Shown: one piece after another, positions 15,294-20,771 of the stretch
How the letters are laid out: every line of letters starts with the position of its first letter
Numbering within the stretch: position 1 is the stretch's first letter
Source: a virus
Strand: one strand, 5' to 3'
IMG/VR virus record: IMGVR_UViG_3300021406_000029
Location: 1-34,579 of that record
DNA length: 34,579 bases
Translations under genes and position numbers: made by a program
Notes under the pieces: model-generated
Databases searched by the model: none
Told to the model about the DNA's origin: nothing
Seen by the model: the letters and a program-made list of their open reading frames with translations, nothing else

Positions 15294-15640
15294 AATGTAT
15301 CCTCGCTCTTAGTTACATTCGCACGTAAATCCGACAGACATTTATTATATCCCACCGGATCTCCGATTGTACCATCAATAGCTTCATCCTTTCTCGTATA
15401 TTTCCTAGGACTGCCTCCATCAGGCTTTCTCTTAGGTTGATGCTTCTTATAATCAGCATCCTTCTGAGCACGAATGGCATTGTAAGGCCCACCCTCACTG
15501 CGCTTCAATTCATACAAAACGGACGTTACACTCCTGCCAAGCATGCCTGCAATAGCCGTGCAGGTCTTCTTACGGTAATATTTCTCGACTACTTTCCGCT
15601 CTTCAAACGTAAAATGCCTTGGTTTTTTATCAATAGTCAT
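15260..15640 (-). CDS. IS30-type HTH DNA-binding protein without transposase domain
   Basis: A 126-residue protein from ATG 15640 (GAGG upstream). Residues 9-50 match the IS30-transposase N-terminal helix-turn-helix pattern (FTFEERKVVEKYY, AIAGMLGRSVTSVLYELKR), followed by a basic AxxAxxxADxxK-like arm (IRAQKDADYKKHQPKRK). The rest (70-126) is Lys-rich with no DDE catalytic core, and no terminal repeats are seen, so it is not a transposase. It is probably a phage transcription regulator or DNA-architecture protein. A TGTATACA palindrome lies 27 bp upstream of its start, so it is a candidate autoregulated regulator for those sites. Confidence 0.65.
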   Translation of the reverse strand: MTIDKKPRHFTFEERKVVEKYYRKKTCTAIAGMLGRSVTSVLYELKRSEGGPYNAIRAQKDADYKKHQPKRKPDGGSPRKYTRKDEAIDGTIGDPVGYNKCLSDLRANVTKSEDTLWKKMKTLVGL

Positions 15641-15666
15641 ATTTTCCTCTTGCTTTTGCAACTGTT

Positions 15667-15674
15667 TGTATACA
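15667..15674. promoter_or_regulatory. TGTATACA palindrome upstream of the HTH gene
   Basis: A perfect palindrome 27 bp upstream of the start codon at 15640, between the ribosome site and the long inverted repeat at 15684-15754. Its closeness to the start suits direct repression of the HTH gene. Confidence 0.55.
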
Positions 15675-15683
15675 TATTGCTGT

Positions 15684-15754
15684 TAACGCCACCTACTTTT
15701 ATACACACAGGGCGCATTGCAGCGTGGACTTCGCAGTCAATGTAGGTGGCGTTA
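15684..15754. repeat. 13-bp perfect inverted repeat with structured loop
   Basis: TAACGCCACCTAC (15684-15696) and GTAGGTGGCGTTA (15742-15754) are exact reverse complements, separated by 45 bp. Inside, ATTG/CAAT and GCG/CGC can pair further. It follows directly after the stop of the smallest membrane-protein frame (the stop lies within the right arm). There is no clear T tract on either side, so it is not a standard terminator. It may be a terminator-like RNA end, a stability element or a recombination or origin site. Confidence 0.6.
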
Positions 15755-15826
15755 TTCAAATGCCGCCCACACCATAATTATCATAACCACCAACATTAAT
15801 GCTAGTAGCATACCTACATCACACAT
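15752..15826 (-). CDS. Possible 24-aa membrane peptide
   Basis: From the ATG at 15826 a 24-residue peptide reads MCDVGMLLALMLVVMIIMVW and four more residues (AAFE); it is nearly all hydrophobic. No convincing ribosome site is present at this ATG; an internal ATG (giving 19 residues) has GTAGG close by. It ends a run of tiny membrane-protein genes, which is the main reason to list it. A longer frame from further upstream overlaps the previous gene in another phase and I do not accept it. Low confidence. Confidence 0.3.
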   Translation of the reverse strand: MCDVGMLLALMLVVMIIMVWAAFE

Positions 15827-15837
15827 ATGCAGACCAA

Positions 15838-15993
15838 CTATTTGGAGCCTGGCTTTCCTTCTGAAAAATAATCGGCCCCTCCAAGGAGGATAAAGGCGAC
15901 AACGCCGTAACACCACCAAGTAAGCACCGACAGCAGAGGGAACAAAAACAAACACCCAATAATAAAGGCTAGTGCTAGAATACTAAAATTCAT
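15838..15993 (-). CDS. Small membrane protein, 51 aa
   Basis: Taken from ATG 15993, which has GGAGGAAGG upstream; longer versions have no ribosome site. It has two hydrophobic stretches (FSILALAFIIGCLFLF and LSVLTWWCYGVVAFILL) and a charged tail (DYFSEGKPGSK). It overlaps the preceding gene by 11 bp. Two-TM hairpin topology is likely. Function unknown; because the lysis cassette with a recognisable holin is elsewhere, this is not needed as a holin. Confidence 0.55.
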   Translation of the reverse strand: MNFSILALAFIIGCLFLFPLLSVLTWWCYGVVAFILLGGADYFSEGKPGSK

Positions 15994-16174
15994 CACCTTC
16001 CTCCTGCTGTATATCCCTAAAAAATAGGGGCTTGGGCATTGATTCGTACATGTGCATGATAGCAGCCAACAACGCACACCCCACTCCTATAGATATGCAC
16101 CATATCAATACGGATGATAGGGAAACGCCGGCGATACAGCTAACTATGAAAGCAAAAGCTAATAATTGTACCAT
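15983..16174 (-). CDS. Small membrane protein, 63 aa
   Basis: A 63-residue protein behind GAGGAGA. Two hydrophobic stretches (LLAFAFIVSCIAGVSLSS; VLIWCISIGVGCALLAAIM) are followed by a short acidic tail (QQEEGDEF) likely on the cytoplasmic side. No family recognised. Its strong ribosome site and position between similar small membrane genes support it being expressed. Confidence 0.6.
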   Translation of the reverse strand: MVQLLAFAFIVSCIAGVSLSSVLIWCISIGVGCALLAAIMHMYESMPKPLFFRDIQQEEGDEF

Positions 16175-16176
16175 TC

Positions 16177-16401
16177 TTATCTCCTCAATTCATCTGCAAT
16201 ACGTTTATGCATTCTTTGGATACTTTCCATTCTGTCATCCATTTCTCGGTACCATATATTAAAGTAGTTCAGAAATACTTTGAAACTCACACAACACACA
16301 CAAACAAAAAAGCACACCCAGAAAAGATACGATGATAAAACAAAAGACAAATATAACAATCCGATCGATGTGATCATCAAATAATCTTCTAATCTATACA
16401 T
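16177..16401 (-). CDS. Small membrane protein with helical charged tail, 74 aa
   Basis: A 74-residue protein. Residues about 8-45 are very hydrophobic and Cys/Phe-rich (LYLSFVLSSYLFWVCFF), probably two TM passes or one long hairpin, followed by an amphipathic tail (REMDDRMESIQRMHKRI). The ATG overlaps the stop of the HTH gene upstream, so translation is likely coupled; the ribosome site is weak. Function unknown. Confidence 0.55.
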   Translation of the reverse strand: MYRLEDYLMITSIGLLYLSFVLSSYLFWVCFFVCVCCVSFKVFLNYFNIWYREMDDRMESIQRMHKRIADELRR

Positions 16402-16615
16402 TCTGTTCTGCTTCTTGGCTGTGATCTACAGTGTTCTTATTCATGTACGCTATGACATCATCCTTGTAATAACGAATCGGGGAACGTAATCCAGAACCTA
16501 ACTTTATGTACTTTGGACCCACTTTGTTAAGACGCCACTGCGCTAGTGTTCCTATATTGAATCCTAATAATTCAGCGGCCTCTGCAGGCTTCAGCATGAT
16601 ACGATCTTTATCCAT
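16394..16615 (-). CDS. MerR/excisionase-like HTH protein
   Basis: A 73-residue protein with the helix-turn-helix of the AlpA/excisionase (HTH_17-like) group: LKPAEAAELLGFNIGTLAQW (residues 8-27), a basic wing (PKYIKLGSGLRSPIRYY) and the closing DDVIAYM. Such proteins act as excisionases or transcription regulators. It overlaps the annealing-protein stop by 8 bp and is in the same transcript. With no tyrosine integrase in the genome, a regulator role seems more likely than excision, or it could help the serine recombinase. It is another candidate reader of the TGTATACA sites, although this family usually binds direct repeats. Confidence 0.7.
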   Translation of the reverse strand: MDKDRIMLKPAEAAELLGFNIGTLAQWRLNKVGPKYIKLGSGLRSPIRYYKDDVIAYMNKNTVDHSQEAEQNV

Positions 16616-17492
16616 TGAATTTACCCATTACTTGATTGTTGATTGATCCCAAAGGTTTAAAACTCTCGACTTCCCCGTCTTCAGAGACCTCAAATCTCCC
16701 TCTATCCTTTGTCTTCTCGTTAGCCTCGATGATATAGACATGAGCCTCGCGCGAGCGGAACATATCGCCAAGCTCGGATGCATCTGAAGGATATTGCGCA
16801 GCAAACTTAGAAAGTTCTTTCTTATGAAGTTCCTTCCAATGCTTGTAATCTTCGAGTGCTTCTAGATTCGTGATTTCTTCAATCTTGAACTTCAGATACT
16901 CATGAGCTTCATTGCTTTCCATGAACTTACCATCAAGACCGAAAACATTCTTATGCTTCTCAAAAGTCTCCTTCATATCCTGATTCACTGCCTCAGTGAT
17001 CGTCATCGGTGCTGCAGGAGAAACGTTTCTAATTGTTTCAAGCTCTGTTTCATCTAAAATACCAAGTCCTGTTATAGATAAAGTCACGCGACGCTTAGCC
17101 TTCGTTTCGGCTTTCATAAAAGCATTTGCTAAAGCATCCCCTTTCAATCCGGTAATATTAACCGCTCCGATGGATACATCAATACGACCACTGGCATCCG
17201 ACGCATAAGCAATCACCATATGAATACCATTTTCGGTGCTGCGTTCGAGTTTGGTGATACTCACACCATGAATTTTCCGTAACTGATCTGTGGCATCCTT
17301 TTTGGCATACATCGTCAATTTACCATTAAGGGTCATGTACTCAAAAGGTTTTGTCAAAGGATTCAAACGTAACGATTCGCAGGTCTTGTTGTAGAATTCC
17401 AAACGCTGACTGGAAGTCAAAGAGCTGAGATTTCCAGTTACCAATACCGCTTCTATGGCAGCTATCACGTCTTCTTTAATTAGATTATTCAT
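16608..17492 (-). CDS. Single-strand annealing protein, RecT/Bet-like (putative)
   Basis: A 294-residue protein from ATG 17492 with CGGAG upstream. Two conserved-looking blocks stand out: LRLNPLTKPFEYMTLNGKL (41-59) followed by YAKKDATDQLRKIHG (62-76), recalling the LNP-(F/L)-TK-x-x-Y ... D-G segment of lambda Bet, and KAETKAKRRVTLSITGLG (127-144) followed by ILDETE. The second block occurs in phage proteins that sit in recombination or replication modules. I infer a Redbeta/RecT-type annealing protein that pairs complementary strands during recombination-dependent replication. No exonuclease partner is adjacent; the VRR-NUC protein at 12385 could serve, but this is not shown. The C-terminal third is acidic, as in many single-strand binding partners. 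Confidence 0.6.
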   Translation of the reverse strand: MNNLIKEDVIAAIEAVLVTGNLSSLTSSQRLEFYNKTCESLRLNPLTKPFEYMTLNGKLTMYAKKDATDQLRKIHGVSITKLERSTENGIHMVIAYASDASGRIDVSIGAVNITGLKGDALANAFMKAETKAKRRVTLSITGLGILDETELETIRNVSPAAPMTITEAVNQDMKETFEKHKNVFGLDGKFMESNEAHEYLKFKIEEITNLEALEDYKHWKELHKKELSKFAAQYPSDASELGDMFRSREAHVYIIEANEKTKDRGRFEVSEDGEVESFKPLGSINNQVMGKFNG

Positions 17493-17760
17493 CGTTTTTT
17501 CTCCGTTCGAACTCTTCCGAGTCCCTTTTATCAAGTTCATCTTCCCACATTTTTACCGTTTCAAGATCAACATTCATTGCTTCTCGGCAAAGCTCTATCA
17601 GCTCGTTTAAAACAGTCCCAGTTTTAGGATTGGTTTTTACAATATTCTCCATATGACGGAGAATATGGAAACAAGCATTGGCACTGCCATTTGATTCAGC
17701 GATAAATATCTGCAACTCTCTGTACGTATGCTCGCGAATATATGATTCTACTGCTGGCAT
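17485..17760 (-). CDS. Unknown helical protein
   Basis: A 91-residue protein with an AGGAGA site. It is helical throughout (YRELQIFIAESNGSANACFH; VLNELIELCREAMN) and ends with a strongly charged tail (DKRDSEEFERRKNDE). No family recognised. It overlaps the annealing-protein gene by 8 bp and is its immediate upstream partner, so a recombination accessory role is plausible but unproven. Confidence 0.55.
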   Translation of the reverse strand: MPAVESYIREHTYRELQIFIAESNGSANACFHILRHMENIVKTNPKTGTVLNELIELCREAMNVDLETVKMWEDELDKRDSEEFERRKNDE

Positions 17761-17770
17761 AATCTTTCTC

Positions 17771-18016
17771 CTAAACTGTTATAAGACTATTATACATTTT
17801 CATTCGTTTTATTTCGTCTTCCAATACTTTGATGGACTTCTCCGTCTCTTCGGAGCAATACTCAATCAAATAATTGAAAAACGACTCCGGCTCGACTTCG
17901 CTCCCTATGTGTTTTCTGATGAGTTGCTTTATCTCAAAAAACGCTGACATTCGCCCGCGCGCTATAGAAACTTCTGCAAGATCTTTATCCTGTCCCGGTA
18001 ACGCCGCTGGTCTCAC
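17771..18016 (-). CDS. Unknown first gene of the early leftward operon
   Basis: I prefer the GTG at 18016 (81 residues): the promoter -10 at 18046-18051 implies transcription from about 18039, and AGGA lies nine bases before the GTG. An upstream TTG at 18031 would leave almost no leader. The protein has a polar N-terminus (RPAALPGQDKDLAEVS), then a helical region with FFEIKQLIRKHIG and a charged C-terminal helix (SIKVLEDEIKRMKM). No motif is recognised. As the gene closest to a perfect consensus promoter it should be expressed early. Confidence 0.55.
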   Translation of the reverse strand: MRPAALPGQDKDLAEVSIARGRMSAFFEIKQLIRKHIGSEVEPESFFNYLIEYCSEETEKSIKVLEDEIKRMKMYNSLITV

Positions 18017-18045
18017 TGTGCAATTCCTCAAGTTGTTATACTTTT

Positions 18046-18073
18046 ATTATACATAGAAATAATGTATTGTCAA
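18046..18073 (-). promoter_or_regulatory. Consensus sigma70 promoter, early leftward operon
   Basis: On the minus strand TTGACA (18073-18068) and TATAAT (18051-18046), both perfect consensus hexamers, are separated by 16 bp. It drives the 18016-15752 operon. No TGTATACA palindrome overlaps it, so it is probably active straight after infection. Confidence 0.75.
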
Positions 18074-18173
18074 TATAAAATATCTATACGTATAATAATT
18101 GAATATTATAGCAAAGCGATGCATCCAGATGTTGAAAATCGCGGGGTCTTTACCACATAAATTGCGGATATTA

Positions 18174-18213
18174 TAGCGGAGAACCCCGGAGAAGTAGCGG
18201 AGAACTCCGAAGG
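18174..18213. repeat. Tandem ~20-bp repeat in the control region
   Basis: Unit TAGCGGAGAACCCCGGAGAA (18174-18193, plus one G) is followed directly by TAGCGGAGAACTCCGAAGG (18195-18213). A shorter related sequence ATATTATAGC occurs at about 18107 and again at about 18168. Direct repeats in the intergenic region between divergent operons suit binding of a regulator or initiator. Confidence 0.55.
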
Positions 18214-18216
18214 TAG

Positions 18217-18252
18217 CTGTCTAATTAGAGCTAATTTTTTCTAATTAGACAG
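18217..18252. terminator. 12-bp inverted repeat, terminator-like
   Basis: CTGTCTAATTAG (18217-18228) and CTAATTAGACAG (18241-18252) are exact reverse complements with a 12-base loop containing a further CTAATT. On the plus strand a run of six T follows at 18261-18266. It could terminate rightward transcription or act as a regulator-binding palindrome. Confidence 0.5.
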
Positions 18253-18256
18253 AGGA

Positions 18257-18335
18257 ATTATTTTTTACCCCTGTTGACAACAACTTTTAGGTACAGTGAA
18301 TTTAGGAGCTCCTTTGATACCAGGTAAAAAATAAT
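18257..18335 (+). promoter_or_regulatory. Inverted repeat enclosing a rightward promoter region
   Basis: ATTATTTTTTACC (18257-18269) and GGTAAAAAATAAT (18323-18335) are exact 13-bp reverse complements, 53 bp apart. Between them are a perfect -35 box TTGACA (18274-18279), a poor -10 (TGAATT, 18297-18302, 17-bp spacing) and a 10-bp palindrome AGGAGCTCCT (18304-18313). A strong -35 with a weak -10 suggests an activator-dependent rightward promoter for the recombinase/lysis unit. Confidence 0.5.
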
Positions 18336-18336
18336 C

Positions 18337-18344
18337 TGTATACA
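18337..18344. promoter_or_regulatory. TGTATACA palindrome upstream of the rightward unit
   Basis: A perfect palindrome 78 bp upstream of the 18422 gene and just past the inverted repeat. It would lie downstream of a start site for the promoter at 18274, where a bound repressor would block elongation or initiation of the recombinase/lysis operon. Confidence 0.6.
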
Positions 18345-18421
18345 AACGAAGAATCGGTGATTATAGTAAACCCATAGTACTTAAATCTAAGCACCAAAAG
18401 CATATGTTTTTAGGAAAGTGA

Positions 18422-18745
18422 ATGAGTGGGATATTTACGAAAAAACAGGCAGCTGTGTCGAAGATGTTTCAGATACGATTCGATTCGTACATCCGCAAAC
18501 ATTTCGATGTTGATTACCTGACGAGAGAGAATCTCGTTGCTAGCCTAGCACGAATGATGCGAAAACTCAACTTTAGAAAATTAGAAGATCATCGTATCGA
18601 CGGCTGCGTCTACATGATCAATTATTTTATGTGGCTGAGACTTAAGATGAAATTCATCGATGAAATCCCTCCGGACGCAGAACAAAAGATGTGGGATTGT
18701 TTCGCTTATACATTCAATCAGATGACAGGATATAAATATGACTAA
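18422..18745 (+). CDS. Unknown basic protein preceding the recombinase
   Basis: A 107-residue basic protein with AGGA eight to nine bases before ATG. It is helical (FTKKQAAVSKMFQIRFDSYI; LVASLARMMRKLNFRKLED) and rich in Lys, Arg, Met and aromatic residues. I do not recognise a family. It overlaps the recombinase gene by 8 bp, so the two are translated together and this may be a recombinase partner or regulator. Confidence 0.6.
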   Translation: MSGIFTKKQAAVSKMFQIRFDSYIRKHFDVDYLTRENLVASLARMMRKLNFRKLEDHRIDGCVYMINYFMWLRLKMKFIDEIPPDAEQKMWDCFAYTFNQMTGYKYD

Positions 18746-19421
18746 TACTATTATCGGCTATGCCCGTATCTCCACAGGAGATCAAACCCTTAATCTACAG
18801 ATGGATGCCCTCAAGGCTGCTGGGTGCACGAAGATCTTCCAAGACCAGGCCAGTGGCGTTAAGGAAAAAAGACAGGGATTGGACGCTGCTCTAGAGTATC
18901 TAAGAGAAGGCGATACAATCGTCGTATGGAAATACGACAGGATAAGCCGTAATGTCAAACATCTGTTGGAACTACTACATATATTTAAGGAGAAGAACGT
19001 AACTTTCCGAAGCATCACGGAAGGCATCGATACCTCTACCCCGATCGGTAAAATGATGTACACCATCATAGCAGGATTCGCCCAGCTCGAGCACGATACC
19101 ATCTGCGAACGGATTAGAGAAGGTGTGCACGCAGCCCGCGTAAGAGGGGAACCAACCGGTCGTCCAGAGAAAATAAAGAAAGAAGATCATCCAGCTTTTA
19201 AAGCCCTGTTCCTAGATAGAGAAGTGACCATCGAAAAAATATGCAAACACTTCAATGCCAGCAAAACCTGCGTGTACAATACAGCGCGCAAACTCGGAAT
19301 AGCAGCGCTACAACGCAAACTCGTCAACACAACTACTGTTGTGGACGTTCTTCCTGACTCAGACGATCCCGCTCCCGCGTCTCCACAATACACTTATCAA
19401 CCAGAATACTCAGAAAATTAG
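18738..19421 (+). CDS. Small serine recombinase (resolvase/invertase family)
   Basis: A 227-residue protein. The catalytic domain is complete: YARISTGDQ with R10 and the nucleophile S12, then KYDRISRN with D67, R68 and R71, and the long E-helix region ITEGIDTSTPIGKMMYTIIA leading to QLEHDTICERIREGV (116-130). A C-terminal helix-turn-helix follows (VTIEKICKHFNASKTCVYNT, about 163-182), then a Pro/Ser-rich tail about 30 residues longer than typical invertases. The size is that of Tn3-type resolvases and Hin/Gin invertases, not large serine integrases. Likely roles are multimer resolution or DNA inversion. Its 3' end overlaps the convergent RHH gene by 89 bp. Confidence 0.88.
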   Translation: MTNTIIGYARISTGDQTLNLQMDALKAAGCTKIFQDQASGVKEKRQGLDAALEYLREGDTIVVWKYDRISRNVKHLLELLHIFKEKNVTFRSITEGIDTSTPIGKMMYTIIAGFAQLEHDTICERIREGVHAARVRGEPTGRPEKIKKEDHPAFKALFLDREVTIEKICKHFNASKTCVYNTARKLGIAALQRKLVNTTTVVDVLPDSDDPAPASPQYTYQPEYSEN

Positions 19422-19527
19422 AGATACTACGGTATTCTGTTTTGGCCAGCTTCCGAATGTCGTCCAGTTTTCCGCGGTCTACCCTTGTCGATATCACTGC
19501 CTTCTGATTTTCTATGTTTCCTGCCAT
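19333..19527 (-). CDS. Ribbon-helix-helix (Arc/CopG-type) regulator
   Basis: A 64-residue protein from ATG 19527, preceded by AAAGGA; a longer upstream frame has no ribosome site and runs through the promoter. It has the RHH pattern: strand AVISTRVDR (10-18), helix A (GKLDDIRKLAKTEY) and helix B beginning SISNFLSILVDKCI (34-47), with an Arg/Glu/Gln-rich tail. RHH dimers insert the strand into the DNA major groove and bind short palindromes cooperatively in tandem, as MetJ and Arc do. It is therefore the best protein candidate for the TGTATACA sites. It has its own promoter containing a related palindrome and is antisense to the recombinase end. Confidence 0.75.
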   Translation of the reverse strand: MAGNIENQKAVISTRVDRGKLDDIRKLAKTEYRSISNFLSILVDKCIVETRERDRLSQEERPQQ

Positions 19528-19572
19528 GGTTGATTCCTTTATCGTTGCACTGCTAGTTGAAAATATGGTAGT

Positions 19573-19601
19573 ATTATACAGTCTACAATGTATACTATCA
19601 A
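19573..19601 (-). promoter_or_regulatory. RHH gene promoter with overlapping palindrome
   Basis: On the minus strand TTGATA (19601-19596) and TATAAT (19578-19573) are 17 bp apart, a strong sigma70 match. The spacer holds the imperfect 17-bp palindrome at 19580-19596, AGTATACA-T-TGTAGACT on the minus strand, with only one mismatched pair. Its half resembles TGTATACA. Self-repression by the RHH protein is the natural reading. Confidence 0.65.
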
Positions 19602-19618
19602 CTAAATAAGGTTGTGCC

Positions 19619-19879
19619 ATGTTACCAAGCCAGGAACCAAGGGATCAGATGATATTCAGCCATAACTCGGAAAGCTCCAGATTTCTATCCAAGATAGTAA
19701 TTATCTTATTCATTGCCTTGCAGATGATAGCAGGTTTTATGTTCTCTAATTTTTACAATGAATTCAAAGACTTAGAGGATAAAGTTGATGCATTGGATCA
19801 TAAACTTCAGCGCATTTGTGATGAATTCAACATCCTCATAATGCCTCACGCAATGCCCCTATCAGAGGATATCCAATGA
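19619..19879 (+). CDS. Single-TM coiled-coil protein, lysis-cassette member
   Basis: An 86-residue protein. A polar N-terminus with several charged residues (QEPRDQ) precedes one TM segment at about 24-44 (SKIVIILFIALQMIAGFMF), then a coiled coil (EFKDLEDKVDALDHKLQRI). The gene overlaps the holin gene by 4 bp. N-in, single-pass with periplasmic coiled coil is the topology of inner-membrane spanin subunits (Rz type) and of some pinholins or antiholins. No partner lipoprotein is seen, so I do not assign it as a spanin. Confidence 0.6.
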   Translation: MLPSQEPRDQMIFSHNSESSRFLSKIVIILFIALQMIAGFMFSNFYNEFKDLEDKVDALDHKLQRICDEFNILIMPHAMPLSEDIQ

Positions 19880-20331
19880 TTACGATACTAGCTTCCCTTC
19901 TTGGATTTCTCGGAAGTACGCTTCCAAATATATTTAAGTTATTCCAGGACAATCAGGACAAGGCACAAGAGCTAGCAATAATGCAAATGCAGATTGAGTT
20001 TGCTAAGCTAAACTTGGCAACACAATTGCAGGAAGTTCAGGTTGCTGCTGCAGGAGAGGAGCTAAAGACGCTTTATTCTACCTATGAGACAGGCGTTAAA
20101 TGGGTTGACGCACTCAACGGATGTGTCCGTCCCGTCATCGCATTTTCATTCTTCTTTCTATTTTTCATAGCAAAGCTGCCATGCATTGCACTTGCTTTTC
20201 ACGATATATATCTTGGACAAACATTCTCTGAAATTGTCCTTTACGGTCTGTGGGGAGACAATGACTCAGCGATATTTGCCGGCATTATTGCGTTCTATTT
20301 TGGTAGTAGGAGCATGTCCAAGATAAAATGA
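19876..20331 (+). CDS. Holin, 3TM GTA-holin type
   Basis: A 151-residue protein. N-terminal hydrophobic helix (ITILASLLGFLGSTLPNIF), a Gln/Leu-rich amphipathic middle (MQMQIEFAKLNLATQLQEV), then CVRPVIAFSFFFLFFIAKL (83-101) and a C-terminal AIFAGIIAFYFGSRSMSK (132-149). The VRP and FYFGSR motifs and the order of helices match the three-TM holin family known from gene-transfer agents and proteobacterial phages (PF11351-like). It forms the inner-membrane lesion that releases the endolysin. It lies between the 1-TM protein and the lysozyme, with 4-bp overlaps on both sides. Confidence 0.8.
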   Translation: MITILASLLGFLGSTLPNIFKLFQDNQDKAQELAIMQMQIEFAKLNLATQLQEVQVAAAGEELKTLYSTYETGVKWVDALNGCVRPVIAFSFFFLFFIAKLPCIALAFHDIYLGQTFSEIVLYGLWGDNDSAIFAGIIAFYFGSRSMSKIK

Positions 20332-20771
20332 TTGTTCCTCCAGTTCCCCAAGCAGCTATTGATTTAGTGAAAAAGTTCGAAGGATGTCGATTAGGTAGAT
20401 ATAGTGATATCGCTGGCAATGCCACTATTGGTTATGGCCATCTCTGCAAACCAGGCGATGGACTAAACTACATTGACGAAAATACAGCTGAGAAGTTATT
20501 AGTGCAGGATCTGCTGGTGGCTGCTGCAGCAGTGGTACGTTACACGAAAGTACCACTGAATGAAAATCAGTATGCGGCCCTAATTGATTTTGCTTTCAAT
20601 GAAGGATGTGGCAGCTTACAACGATCCATTATTCTTCAAAAGATAAACCGCTCAGAATTCAGCGAAGTTCCAAAAGAATTTATGCGATGGGTCTGGGCAA
20701 AAGGAAGACGTCAAAAAGGCTTGATAGCCCGTAGACAGGCAGAAATTGATCTATTTATGGGTACAGCATGA
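20328..20771 (+). CDS. Endolysin, GH24 T4-type lysozyme
   Basis: A 147-residue muramidase. The GH24 catalytic triad is intact: E18 in KKFEGC, D27 in RYSD and T33 in ATIGYGH, spaced 9 and 6 residues as in T4 lysozyme (E11, D20, T26). Further family features are NENQYAALIDFAFNEG (about 78-93) and the C-terminal RWVWAKGRRQKGLIARR (114-131). No signal-arrest-release segment or signal peptide is visible at the N-terminus, so it depends on the holin for export. It cleaves the glycan strand of host peptidoglycan. The ATG overlaps the end of the holin gene. Confidence 0.93.
   Translation: MIVPPVPQAAIDLVKKFEGCRLGRYSDIAGNATIGYGHLCKPGDGLNYIDENTAEKLLVQDLLVAAAAVVRYTKVPLNENQYAALIDFAFNEGCGSLQRSIILQKINRSEFSEVPKEFMRWVWAKGRRQKGLIARRQAEIDLFMGTA

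Noticed and set aside
15260-15640. IS30 insertion sequence
   Set aside because: Only the HTH resembles the transposase; there is no DDE core, and no terminal inverted repeats or target duplication are seen around it.
15752-15955. Longer 67-codon version of the smallest membrane-protein gene
   Set aside because: It would overlap the preceding gene over most of its upstream part, has an Arg-rich start unlike the cluster, and lacks a ribosome site.
18782-19393. Several minus-strand frames inside the recombinase gene
   Set aside because: They are antisense to a gene with intact catalytic motifs and lack start signals; only the RHH gene at the 3' end has a promoter, ribosome site and family pattern.
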